From positions 1,860,001 to 1,924,000 of the forward strand of contig CM106586.1 of assembly GCA_048013815.1 (NCBI GenBank): 64,000 nucleotides of DNA, written 5' to 3'. Below, piece after piece: positions 36,001-48,743 of the stretch. The notes beneath the pieces were generated by a model, which saw nothing but the letters and a program-made list of their open reading frames with translations, ran no database searches and was not told the DNA's origin. Source of the stretch: Setoptus koraiensis (lineage: Eukaryota; Arthropoda). Both the position numbers and the translations under genes were made by a program. Positions within the stretch are counted from its first letter, which is position 1; every line of letters begins with the position of its first letter.

Positions 36001-39000
36001 CTGACCAGTCTGCAGTGACACAGTAAAGAGTAGCTAGAACAATGGGGACACCAACAACAAACAACAACAACGACAACAACAACGACAACAACAACAACCA
36101 CGACAACAACGAGATTGCCCGACGATTATAAGAAGAATGGACAGCACACACACACACACAAAGACAAATACACACAGAGAGTGAGACAAATACAAACAGA
36201 AGGATATTCAAGAAGAGGAGCGATATTCAAGATTTAGTTCAACTGTCAGTTGTTGGCTGTTGTTGGCAAGCAGACAAGTGGAAGGTACTCGACAGAGCAT
36301 GCTGCAGAGTATAACACAGAGTAATCATGAGTTGTCATGACATAACAACGAGTTACGTTAATGTGCAATGGTCACACATGCACACAAACAGACAACAACA
36401 TCGACACAACCAACCAAATATATAACAGTGATGACTTTAGTCACACACTGTCGGAATACGTCATTTGCAACGAGCAGCCATTGTTTGGCAAGCTACCAGA
36501 CAATATGTGTGCTGTTCACTCAAATGCCGTTTTGCCGTTTCAATGGCTCGCGCACACTTGGCCAGACGCCCCCGAAATAGAGGCTCACAAGTGCTGGCGA
36601 AAGTTTGTATCCAGTGTCTGGCGGCAAGACGGGCGCTTGTGCAACCATTGTGGCCATTCAATGTCCACTGACAAACGTTGTGAGCCAAACGATCGACGAG
36701 CGATTGTGTTTGCTCGCTCTGATGGTGCCATCAACTTATGGCTGCCCATATATCTGAATTTGCTGTCTTGCCTGATGGGCCGCACACTTTGCACAATGGG
36801 CTGGCCACGGCGACGAGCCGCCAGCGAGGAGCTGCCAGCGAGGAGCAGCCAGAAAGAGGCTGCAGAAAAGATCAAAGATGCTTGTGGCGAGCTTAATAAC
36901 GATCGCCGCGGCCAGATAAAGCTGATAAGCATCTCGCTCACAAGTCACTGAGTGGCCAGTGGCGAGAGGGATACAATTTCACGCAATCGATAACTCTTGT
37001 TTTGCCGTCTCTATCTATCTCGAGTTATCTATCTATTTAGCTGTGCATGGCATGTACAGGCTGGCCCAACAACGATACCGACATTGACCAATCAATGATG
37101 ATCGGGATGCGGCTCAATTGTAACAAATTACTCCACTGGCCACTGGTCAGCGCACCAAGGCCAGCAATGGGATCGAGCGCGGTCAGAGCAAGAGCGCAGT
37201 CAGAGCAGCAGCGCAGCCAGAGTAAATTGGCAGTGGCGAAAATTATCAAATCTTACATACATTTGATAATTTGCAGCAACAAGATGAATGGATGGCTTGC
37301 GGATTGATTGTCGGATTAGTGGCAGCTCGGCCGGCAATGGACATTTAATGATGACCATGGGCATGCACACATCCGAGCCACATACAAAACACATACTAAA
37401 CACATACAAAGCGCCAGGCGAGCCAGCGCAACGTTAATGGGACAGCATCGACGAATTCTCGACAGCAATTAACACCAACGCAATTAATCTAATGGGCAAT
37501 CAATTTTTTCTCTAATCGTTCCCAAAGCCAGCCTGCAATTTAATTCAGTTGGGCCAACAAGCCAGCCAAGCGGAGTGAGAGGCAAAGTTATCGCGCGCCG
37601 AGTTGGCCAAGGTGCCAATTGTGAACACTCTCTGTTGGCTCTAATTATTATTTATTATTATTTATCTCGATAGATTTATAGATTTCTGGCGGTGGCGGCC
37701 TGTCATGTTATCAGAAATAAAAAGCCATCAGTGCAGGCTTGTGTGTGTGTGTTTGCTTATCTCGATTGGCGGCGGTGTGCGCTTATTTATTGCCTTGCGC
37801 TATCCGCCGTCGATCTCTCACTCGATCCGACGAGCTGTCGGCCTTCCATTCGACGACGATGGCTCAACGGCTCAAGCTTGGGCTTGGTCACACTGGCCAG
37901 CTCGTCGCGCCGCGAAGAATGAAGAAATGAAGGAATGTAAAAATAAATAAATGAGGGCGCACTCGTAAATAATGATGATCGCTATCATACCATTAAAGGC
38001 CCAAGCGGCGCTTATTTTATCCCTTCGATGCTATCTCGTTTGATCCGATTTGATCCGATCCAATATGATCCACTGATTTGAGCCACTTGAAAAACGCCTC
38101 TGCAAGGCCATTGTTGTGCAGCCTTGTGCCTCAAGTTGTTATCTCACTCGGAATACATCAGCTTGCGCTATTTCTCAGTGCATCATGTTGAAAACAATGC
38201 TAAAATTGCAATTTTGTAACAACAAGTGTCCATTTGCGAAAGGAGTGCCCTCTAGCTGAGCACCGGCCATCTCCCGCCAACAATGGCCAGTGCACAAGAA
38301 GCGCCAGTGTAATGTGTGGCCAATGTAACCAGAGTTATCTGGTAATAGTGGCAATAATAATGCTACACGACGACGACGACGACGACGCCGCCGACGACGA
38401 TCATCGTTATCGTTATTATTATTTTCATTTCTATAATCAATGGAATGGCCATAAAAATAATGCCCCCGCTATCTACCAATACAATGAGTGTTGCACTATC
38501 TATCTATTACGTATTCTCGATAACAACAACACAGTAGCCTAATGGCCAGTGTGAGATGGGCTTCATCACAAGGCGCCTTACATTACCAAAACACACACTG
38601 TGTGAGTCTGACAAATTGCAATCATAACCAATTGGGCCAGCAGAGAGAAGAGCAATTTCATTGGAGATTATCGCACAGCGCGCTAAAACATTGATAGGAT
38701 TGAATAATGCGTGGCGGATAAAAGCATAAATTGAAATCTCGGGCCTCCTATCAAAAGTCGCGCAACGGCCCATTTTATCCGCTTAACTCTGTGCTGGTGC
38801 CATGATTTGAAACGTGACCAGAGCCAACTGCGCTCCATACAATATAACCTATACAATATAATGTATACAGTATAATGTGTAAAATACAATGTGTAGAATA
38901 TAATGTGCAGAATGGCTCTCACTTGTTACCGATATGCCGGCCGAGCAACCAATTAGGCGGCTTACGTTGCTCGTGGGCCCAACATAAGCCGCCATTCAGA

Positions 39001-42000
39001 TTTACTCTGGCCGATAATTTTATTTTTGTTGAGCAACTTGCAAATTGATTGATTGGGCCGCGCAACAACTCGCGCGAACCCGATTACTTTCATCGCGTTT
39101 TGCTTGTCATGTTGTTTCGCTCGATTCTAATGCTGATTCGAATTCAGATTCGAATTGCAGTTGGAATTCGATGATTGAGCCGATTAACGATAACATTTGC
39201 CAAGTTCACTCAGCTGACTGACCATAACAACAGTCGCTTTGCCAATGACATACAGTGTAAGAGAACATATCATAAGATATAACATAGCAAAAGTGGCGGT
39301 TCGGGGCCACTTGCGGTGGCTCACTAAAGCGACAAGCCACACAAAAGTCGATTTTGTGAGGGCTGACGTCCAGCACCTAAGTGAGCACCTAAGTAATTTA
39401 GAGCCAGTGGATGGTAGTGATTTGAATTTAAATTATGAGCATTAGACTGGGCATTGTTGTGATGATGGCACCGACAACAGCACCGACCCATTGTGGGGCC
39501 CATTGTGGCCGAGTTGTCGTTAAATCGCTAAATCCATTAGGAACAGATGACGACAATAGTCATCGTTTCTCTCTTTATTTGTTTGTTTATCTGTCTGTTA
39601 AACCGTTAGTCTGTTGGCTTGGCAGTGACAGACACCAAAAGTTGAGTTAATTTCTAGTCGACGCTCGCCGACTGACTCAACTTTGGACGAGGCCAACACT
39701 AGCAGTGCTAGCGGCAACCACATTCGAGCAATTGCAATTGTTGGCAAGCAAAGAATACATGAATTTTTAATAAAAGTCAGCCGTATCATGTCAGCCAGAG
39801 GGGCCACAAACACAATTCAGCAACAACTCAGCAACGAGGGAGCCCTCAATTGAGCCGAAACGAGGGCATAATCATGCCGTCCTATCTGGCATAAATTTGT
39901 TGGCCCATCCATCCGTTTGTTGATTCGTTGTTGATAAAGTATCATCATAGCTGGAGGTTGGCTTTTTGCAAAATTATGCCCATGGTCACTAACTCACAGC
40001 GAAGATTGCGAGTTGTATCGCTGGCAGCCAGTGAACAATAACAAGCAGCAGCAATCCACTTAGGCCACCGGCCAGCCAGCATGGTGAGCCCGTCGGATAA
40101 TAGGTATTAGCGGGCATAATTTGCTGCTGATTTTATACGCTTTGTATTTGTTGGTGGTGCCATCCGTTGGTTGGTGTTTCTTGTGTCGGCCAGTTGTGTT
40201 ATCAGCTCACACAGTGTGAGCAGTGGGCCCACTTTTGGCAAAATTACAGCTACACTGTGTAGCGGAACTGGGCCGCATCTCGTTTGGATCTGGCGAGCAC
40301 GTTATATCAATCGATACAAACACACAAGTAAATATTTGCAATAACTCTAGTTGGCCAGTGAGCATCGAAATGGGCTTACAATGCACTCATTTATGAGGAG
40401 CCCTTGCGCTCATATTGCGACCGATTTCATTTGTGGCGATAATATTGAACAGAGCAAAGTGAGTTGCCACAATCGGTTACGGTTATTGCCAGGCCGCTAC
40501 CATTATTATCATCATCATGATTATCATTATTATTATCATCATCATCATCATTATTAGATTTTGCAGCTAGATCGGAGGGGCCAGTGCGGGCAAGTGTGCC
40601 TTCCAACAGACAAGTGTTTGCTTTAAAGGAGGAGCCCGGCTCGCTCATGGTGCGTCTGTCCGTGTGTGGCTTGGCCCGCTCACTGGAGTCCAGTGACTGG
40701 AGGGCCCCACCATTATGCCACCACAACTCAACGGTATATCCAGCACACGCAAATACACGCGGCTCGTATTATTATTGCACAATTGCAATATTTTCAAGTT
40801 GTTATAGTTGTGCCGTTATCTGGTTTCTATCAGCACACTCACACACACACGTACAAATGTACGTAGTGTCGTTGTTATTGTTGCTGTTGTTGCTGGTTGT
40901 TGCATCATTTCGACAGTCTCGATTGTCTGATGGGCCGGTGTCTCCCGGTTACCGGGCAAGCTGAGAACAGCCGAGAGCAGCCGAGAAGAGCCGAGAACAG
41001 GAAGAGAGAATGAGAGCAATTTAATCGAGCACACATCGCACTGCATTGAGATACATTCGACACGGCTAAATTGATACCTGGAACAACAACAACAGGCATG
41101 GCTGTTGGCGCAACCGACACCGACACAACACAAATACACACACTACAAATATCAGCTGATGTTGCCGAAAATACCAACTGCAAGCCAACGCCCACACTTG
41201 TCACGCTTCGGTGGGTCCCCAAAGTAAGAGGATCCTCGCTAGCAGTCGCTGCTGGCTGGCTGGCTCACTGGCTGGCTGGCTCACTGACTAGCCGGCTAAC
41301 TGGATAAATAGCGCTGGCCGGCAACTGGCACGTCTGTCGCACTGAATACTGTTGGTGTGTTTCACAAGTGGCACCAGGTGAGTTTATTGTCGCCTTATTG
41401 GGCCGACACGACAACAATTGTGAAATAAAGTGAAATGGGGATCCGCACACGACAACAAATCCAAGCACAAAATTGCCCGCTTTGTTGTGGGCAATGCCGC
41501 TTAAAATTGTCGTTCGCGACTCACCAATTATTGCAATAACTACTAGCGCCACTATGTAGCGGCCACCAACTAAACTGTATCATGTGAACTAGTTTATTAT
41601 AACATCCCCATTGTCTGTCTCTCTATGTGTGTGTACGCTCTATTTGAAACGAACGATGATGCAATGCAAACATATGACTCATATGCTTGATATGAGCCAG
41701 GTACTTTGATTTTGGATCACTATTGTTTGTTTGCTTACCGGCCAACTCACTGGCTCACTGGCTCGCTGTATGTGTGGCTCGCTATCGTCTTGCCAGACAA
41801 TTGGTAGTGTGTTTGCTGATTTGCATATCACTCACTCAAAGCTCTTGTTTTCATGTCAAGATCCGACTACTAGTATTAAAGTTATTAGATTGATTCGAAT
41901 TGAATTCAATTGTTTCGTAGTCACCTGTAGCGAACAGTGTGAGCCGTATTTGCATATGTGTGCTGGCCAGCTGATCAGGTGATGCCCGGTGAGCCAGCCA

Positions 42001-45000
42001 GCCAGCCAGCCAGTGAGCCAGCGATGCTTAGCGACCAGAGAATAGTGGCCAAGAGGGTGGGTGGTCAAGTGAATGCGAGAAAGAAGAATAAGCAAACAAT
42101 GCAAGAGAGTATGCAAATGGTTTATATGGTGCGCATAATAATAAATTGCGTCAGTTGTTCAATCAATTGTTCTCGCCTTGCCAATTGTGACTGGCCAATT
42201 GGTGGTAGCCAGACGAGAATAGGTAAATAGTATACGTACATATGTATGTGTGCTCGGACTATGGCCGATTTGATTGATTAATCATCGCCGTTGTACGACG
42301 CAGACATGACTACATTGCAGCAACAAATCACCTGTGTCTATGTATTTACAGGTGGTCGGTCTGTCGGTCGGCTAGCATTAGCATCAGTAGAGTCACCATC
42401 AACAGATACGGCAGCAGCAACAACAGCAGCAGCAGCGGGAGGTGGGTCTGGGGCGCCCACGGACACGGCCAATAAATCATCGCACCAAATGATTTGGCCA
42501 GCCGAATAAAATGTGTGCGTTGTTTGCATCATCATCATCATTAGATAGATACTATTCGTGTGCTTGCGAATGTACCTGTGATAAGCGAAACAAAACAAAC
42601 ACACTGTGTGTATATTACATCATCATATGATGAAGGTGAGACGACACACAAACAGAGGTTTGGCTGTAGTCAGCACCAATCAACATCAACTCGTCCTAAT
42701 CACTTCTTTGTTTGTTCAGCACACATTTATGTACATGTATAAATAAAACACAATCATCAAAGGCTTGGTTAGACCGTCAGAGAGAACGAGACAGGATGCG
42801 TGAAAACGCAAATTACTAATACACTCACCTTTGCACGGGCCCAACAAATGAACCGCGAAGAGCCAAAAGAGGACAAATTTGCCTATTGAGACACCGACTG
42901 GATTTAGACATAACCAGCCGGCTCGTTCCATTTTATTCTAATTTAATTTTTCTCTTTTCTTTTTTCTTTTCTTTAATTTTTGCGTTTCCTTCCTCAGTTC
43001 ACTTCCTAATTGCTAATACAAGTATGTCAATAAGTAACTTGTCGCGTCGTTCTCTATGTTCTGTTTTGGCTTCTTTTTTAAGTGTAACTAACAATTAATT
43101 AGGCTTCTTCGATGGTCTAATGATGCGGTCGCTGATGATGCACCTACTAACTTGTTTGTTTGCTTGTTTGTTTATTGTTGTGTTTTATCCTGTTCACTCA
43201 TGCTTCTCTTGTTTCCGCTGCTGATCAGCTGACCACACTATCAAGCGATCAGATGATCAGGGGATCTGGCGGTCAGGTGGCCAATTGACAGGGCGAGCGA
43301 GTGATTAGGTAAGTTTTGCAACTAACAACTTGCGGCTGTTGTAAATTGGTCGTCATTTTAACTTTGTCACATATGTAGTAATGTCATAACTCACTTTTTT
43401 GTTGATGTTCGCTGTCACTTGTCACGCTAACTAACCAACCAACTAACTAATTAATTAGGCATGCATCAATTGAGCTTGCGAATTGTTTCAATTTAGCTGC
43501 AACAAACAATGTCTGCTATTGTCTGTTCGACTGACCGACCAGATGGCAAATAACAAACAAATAACGAATAGCAAATAGCAAATAGCAAGTAGCAATTACA
43601 AACAAACGGAATGCACTTTCCACTTGCGCGCGCATGCGTCACCCAGTGTTCTTTCGATAGTGCGCAGGCGCAAAGGAAAGAACACCGGGTTTATTGCACA
43701 ATGTGCACGCATAATATATAACATAATGTATTACATAATATTCACTGGCAGTAGCAACTCATCGAAGGCGAGAATTCATTTCGATCAAATCAAAATTTCA
43801 ATTCGAGTATGTTGTTTGATCAGAGCACCAGTGTGTTTGTTTGCTCGGCAAATACGCCTTCCGTGGCAACTAGAATCGCTTGGGGATCTTGGCGCACTGC
43901 TTGAATCAATGTGGTGTCCCATCACCGATCCATTTTCAGTTTCTCAATCATGCTTTGCGAAGTGACTTGACACATTCTTGTTGCAAGTTGCTGTGGCCGA
44001 TATTCGAGCGTAAAACAGACCGGTTCTTGGCAGGTAATTGCAGTGAGATTTGCGAGACATTAGAGAGATTAAGTTAAATATTTAGTATATGTAATCCGCT
44101 TTAGAGAGTGTGCAAACCTGGCAGAGTGGAGCAGTCATTAGCGATTAGAGGCACACACAATGACGTTTGTATGTACCTCTAACCGACGTCTGTATGCTGC
44201 ACAAGTGTACAAGTATATGATAGAAACACAAGACTAGATTAGCCGTCAGCAAACACACTGACAACAACAACAAACAGCTGTCTTCCTTTTTCTCTACGAT
44301 CGATCATTTCCTCCTGTTGTTATTATTATTACCATTATGTAATAGTTTCAAATAGCGAAATTTTGGCCAATTTGAGCCAATTGGGCCTCACAAGCACACA
44401 TTGTGTCGCAAACACAAACTGGCATAGAGAGAAACTTTTTGTTGTGCACGAATAGAAACGCGAGACGGCCAACACAAACTACAGCTAAACGATTGTTTGT
44501 AATTGCTACATCGTTGCAGATTCATTTTGGCCCATTCTGGGCCGCATCAATGATGTCCGACTGTTAGTTTGTGTGTGTGAGTGTGAGTGTGTGGGTACCC
44601 GCACAACCACCGTTGGCCAGCGTGCGGGTGTCAAACAAACACAGTGTGGTTGTCACGGAACTCCAGTTGTCACGTGCTATTGTGACACACAAACAAACGA
44701 GAGATATATCTCGGCTTCCGATTGTGTGTGTGTGCTCTGTTTTCCGCAATTGCAATTTGTGATTACCATACTATTTGGAGCAAGCCACTAGTGAGATATG
44801 CCAATAGCGACTGGAAATACAGTATGACAGTGTGGCGATAAACAAACACTGACCAGTGTCAATGGCGGCCATCAGAAGCAAAATTGGTCGGACAGATATA
44901 AACTTTGTGTGCATTTAATCAAATCATGTGGGCACTTTGCAACGAGCAACGGTGGCCGTTTTAGCTCATTAATGAAGCTTTCTTCAGCCTCTTTTTGCTT

Positions 45001-46936
45001 CTTTTGCTTATTTAAATCTATATCGATCGTTTGTCCGCCACTGTTTATTTGCAGCCAACTACTACTACTAGTCATGTACAACGACAAATCTTTTTGCTGC
45101 CAACTGTTGTTGTCGTTCCACGACCAGTCAACTGTGTGTCCAATGGGCCGGCAAACAAGCCATCGAAAGTGTGCATTGGGCCTCATTAGGGGAATGGGCC
45201 ACACACACACGAATGGTATTGACCGACACCATGCCGATGCCAGCGATTGGCCAGTGTGTTTGGGGCTTATTGCAGAATCAGCACCACAGTTCGTGATGGG
45301 CAAAAGAAAAAGTAATAACGAGTGACAGTTTATATGTTTTGATGGGGTCCCCCTCTCTCTCTCTCACTAATTTCTCACATTCGCTCTCTCACTGGTCTGT
45401 ATCTTGAAAAGTATGGTCACACAACAACGACGAGCATATGCATTCGCGTAACAATGAAACGAGAACAGAGAGAGAGAGACAGAGGAATAAGTCAATCAAA
45501 CCAAGATGAGAAGTCCAGCATCAAATAATCAGCTGATTTATCTTTATTGCTTTTATTGCCTCTTACTGCTGGCCCTTTATGACGCCGGCTGTTGTTACTT
45601 TATTACTTGCCTGATCCAGCAAGTAGCCCATTACTGGAGCCCATTGTCCCGTTAAATGACGACAATGGCACAATAGGCCTTTGGCCCTCTACTCGGCTCA
45701 CTGGCCTCAATGGTCCACTGTCCGACTGGCTGCTCGACTGGCTCGCTGACCGGCTGGCTGGTTGCCAGGCAGTCTGCCAGGATTGACTGACATTGGCGGG
45801 CTCAATTCTTGGCGCACGACCTATGATTTTCAAGCCTATTATTATGTAATAGTACAAACTGAATTGCGAACCAGACAGTTGTTGTGTTTCTATTATTGTC
45901 ACGAACACGAACACACACACACACACACACACTTATATACAAACATTGGTGCCGGTGATACTAGTCAGTCAGAGATAACGTACGATACTACTACGTAAGA
46001 TACTATTGGTGATGGGCACCCATCAGATCCACTTCAAGTGATCAACCTAACTAACTCTCCAAATTCAGATAAACTGAAACCAACAATAATGCCACCATTG
46101 CTGCTGTTCGTTATTAACTAACTTGGCCCATTCACTCATTTATTTATCCGCGACGAGACATTACAGTTTGCTTGTTGAAGTTGCTCGCGCAAAAACGGCT
46201 ATAAAATAAAATGACTCATCTCTCTCCTTCTCTGATAGGTTATAACAACTAAACCTACCCGCCAACGTAACCATGAACGTGTTCCCCTAGTGACGGCAGT
46301 ATTTAAAATAAACGATCATTATATTATGTCAGTCACTAGCCTCTGGTTTGCGCCATGAATTTTACGTTCCAACAAACTCGTAATAAACATAAATCATGAT
46401 CAATGGCCCTTTCGTGACGTGCCACCGACAACGACCAGAACTATCTAAAGACTTATGTCGCCGTGCAGTGTCTCTCTCTCTCTATTTGGCCTGTCTCTTC
46501 ATTCTTCAAATTTAATAATGCTACCCGCACACGCCACTCGGACATTTTAGCCAGCGAAGTTTGTTTGATTACATTAGCCTATTTATTCTGATCTACCTCG
46601 TCGCAAGGCCTCCACAGGAAGTGTCGGGGAGAGCAAGAAAACTTGTTGTTGGACCCGCAATGTGGAGTCCATGAAGGAATGCGAGTTTTCAACTTGAGCG
46701 GGTTCAAATTTGGCGCTCTCTCTCAACAAACGATGCTCAAATTGAAAATCAATTGAGAACTAAAATAATTCATTTTCATGCCGTCACTAAAAGACAAATG
46801 CTCAATTACTCAGCCCAACTCAAACAACGTTACTTATCAAGGAAATTTATTAGCTTGGATTATAGACAAGAACAACAACTTACAAGTTTGTGCACAATTA
46901 CCAAGGACAACAACAAACAAAAGAGAAATTAACAAG

Positions 46937-47203
46937 ATGCCTCACGTTCTCACTGTGGTGGGCATTTTATCCCTGTTGCATTCCGCCTTCTCGGCCGCAC
47001 AATCGCCTAGTCAACATTTGCCAACTGATATAGTTGTTCAGGCGTTGCTGTCAATGTTCTTAAGTATGGCCGGTATTGTTAGGAGCTGTAAATTCATTGA
47101 CATCAAATACAGTGGACACAAGAATTTAGACACCATACTCAATAGGCCAGGATTTTATCTATACAACCATAGGGGTAGATTTATCTATCCTAAAACGATA
47201 TGA
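46937..47203 (+). CDS. EMC5: ER membrane protein complex subunit 5 (EMC5/MMGT1)
   Basis: 88 residues from ATG 46937 to stop at 47203, in one exon. EMC5 is a small two-helix subunit of the ER membrane complex, which inserts tail-anchored and multi-pass proteins. The sequence shows the family pattern: a first hydrophobic helix (VLTVVGILSLLHSAFSAAQ), a second (IVVQALLSMFLSMAGIV), and the conserved ending DTILNRPGFYLYNHRGR. Human MMGT1 is longer (131 residues) because of a cytosolic tail; this protein ends soon after NHRGR. An in-frame Met lies upstream at 46778, but the residues between look non-coding and the ATG at 46937 precedes the conserved helix. The last 45 bases overlap, in antisense, the end of POLR1C. 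Confidence 0.88.
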   Translation: MPHVLTVVGILSLLHSAFSAAQSPSQHLPTDIVVQALLSMFLSMAGIVRSCKFIDIKYSGHKNLDTILNRPGFYLYNHRGRFIYPKTI

Positions 47204-48241
47204 TCTCACTTGATCTAGGAAGTATTCACATTTTTTAGTCAATATATCACAAGCGTCATAAAATATATCGATTGCCGGCATACATCCTGTAGATTCCACT
47301 TTAAATATATAATGATCCTTAATGAGATCATAGGTAACTTTATCCTTCAATTCGGGAAATCTGAAAACATTTCTAGAGCCGGTATCTATTCTAGAATTGG
47401 CTACGACGGCCACTTTGTTTTCACCCTCAAGCTCGATTACTCCTTTAGAGAAACTGTCCTGTAATTTGATTGCCAATTCGCCGGTGATCTCTTCATTGAG
47501 TCTGATATCAGGCATCAATCTGTAGGAGGCCGTTGCGACAGGCTGAAATTTTGCATGATCTCTACCTATGCCTTTCACAGCGTGCAATTTTATGTCCAAT
47601 ACTTGTCTATCGCTCAATTTTGCTATTAGTATATCCTTATGCACTGGTCTAATAACCTCTTCGCCTTGAAACATTTCCGCTTGACCTTCCAGAGGTTCCC
47701 AGGTAATTCTCTCTGATAGTACTTTATAGTCATTGTAGAGATCTTCTCTTCTCGCGCTGTTCACAGTAGAGGCATTGTCAACTTTTTTACATTCAGCTTT
47801 CAATGAAAACACTAGACTGTGCTTGGGGTTTAATTCATCTGGTTTGGAACCTGTCGGTTTGAATTGGAATTTGCGTGGATCGGCTTTCAAGGGAATGAGC
47901 CCTAGCCTATGTGAGAGAAACTCATCCTGTAGCAGACTGGTATTGTTGTATATAAAGGCGTGCTCGATGGCCATGGTTGGAACTTCTGCCAGCATTATTC
48001 TTCTGTAGGCGTTGACAATTTGAGGTCCCACACCAATGAGATCAATCTCGAGCTCCTTGCCCTCGTCCTCACAGTACATGATTTCGACTTTGAATTCTCT
48101 CTTAAATAGTTCAAAATTCCATTGGTCATCGTATCCATGATGGTTGCCGGGATATTTGGTATAGGCAGTGTGCTCTATGTGATGCTCTGTGACGCGGGCC
48201 CTCTCGCGAGGTTCCTGTTTGATATTCACCACGTTATTCAT
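47159..48241 (-). CDS. POLR1C: DNA-directed RNA polymerases I and III subunit RPAC1 (POLR1C)
   Basis: 360 residues in one exon. The start is the ATG at 48241-48239, and the TAG is at 47161-47159. POLR1C is the alpha-like subunit shared by RNA polymerases I and III, pairing with RPAC2 in assembly. The N-terminal part carries the alpha-subunit signature (IDLIGVGPQIVNAYRRIMLAE, EVPTMAIEHAFIYNNTS, QDEFLSHRLGLIPLKADP). The C-terminal dimerisation part follows (DRQVLDIKLHAVKGIGRDHAKF, then FKVESTGCMPA). Length fits the family (human 346). It is convergent and overlapping with EMC5 at its 3' end and divergent from the RING-CNOT11 gene at its 5' end, about 500 bp away. It has no odd residues in the conserved blocks and is expected to be functional. 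Confidence 0.95.
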   Translation of the reverse strand: MNNVVNIKQEPRERARVTEHHIEHTAYTKYPGNHHGYDDQWNFELFKREFKVEIMYCEDEGKELEIDLIGVGPQIVNAYRRIMLAEVPTMAIEHAFIYNNTSLLQDEFLSHRLGLIPLKADPRKFQFKPTGSKPDELNPKHSLVFSLKAECKKVDNASTVNSARREDLYNDYKVLSERITWEPLEGQAEMFQGEEVIRPVHKDILIAKLSDRQVLDIKLHAVKGIGRDHAKFQPVATASYRLMPDIRLNEEITGELAIKLQDSFSKGVIELEGENKVAVVANSRIDTGSRNVFRFPELKDKVTYDLIKDHYIFKVESTGCMPAIDIFYDACDILTKKCEYFLDQVRSYRFRIDKSTPMVV

Positions 48242-48743
48242 CACGTTATGTCTTCACTTTCGGATTAGTTGGCTAAACAAATTTTGTATTTTATCGAATA
48301 AATGTTTGTAGTTATAAATTGAGTGAATACTCACATAACTGGCATAGGTGGTCTGGAAGACACGTTTTCCATCTATACAAGTTTATTGTGATATTCCGAG
48401 TGTGTTTTGACTGGTAACACTGGAGGCTTACATCACCACGAGGCCACGTTTTTTTTTCTCTTTTACAGATTAAATATTGCGCCAAAAGAACACGCACACT
48501 CAGAGGTGTGAAAGTGTGTGTTATGTTGTGCATTTTTCTCTAATCAAATTGAGGTATTTGTTTCACATGTATAATTAATTTGCCACAATATATATTCAGT
48601 TCGCATTATATACAATTTAGGTACAAAGGTACAAATAATAAAGATGTTCAATAATTTCTCTTAGCACTTACCATGTCACCCGTATTTTCTTCTCCCATTG
48701 GATAGACACCGGGATACATAGGATATATATTATCATATTTATC
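48242..48743. promoter_or_regulatory. Shared divergent promoter region, POLR1C / RING-CNOT11
   Basis: 502 bp between two start codons pointing away from each other. It must hold both transcription starts and 5' UTRs. I see AT-rich stretches (TATATATTATCATATTTATC just before the RING gene start) but no motif I would name. Confidence 0.5.

Larger units (their letters stand above)
16888..46936. other. ~30 kb without a convincing exon
   Basis: Many short ORFs exist on both strands, often several overlapping frames at once, with Cys/His/Val runs produced by TG/CA repeats. None has a recognisable domain or a believable set of splice sites. The DNA is rich in microsatellites, in 8- to 13-bp minisatellites, in TTGGCC/GGCCAA words and above all in GGGCCC. 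The candidates are one long 5' intron of the Ig gene on the minus strand, or regulatory intergenic DNA. Two plus-strand signal-peptide-like ORFs, at 34183 and 35094, are noted in the findings but not called as genes. Confidence 0.55.

Noticed and set aside
36361-36951. 196-residue plus-strand ORF, the longest in the desert
   Set aside because: Several frames on both strands are open here at once because the region is GC-richer. No domain, no splice sites and no protein-like pattern.
40860-40964. Leu-rich signal-peptide-like ORF (MYVVSLLLLL...)
   Set aside because: The Leu run comes from a TTG repeat and no downstream coding sequence or donor supports it.
46778-46936. Upstream in-frame ATG that would extend EMC5 by 53 residues
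   Set aside because: The extra residues are polar and unlike the family, while the ATG at 46937 immediately precedes the conserved first helix.
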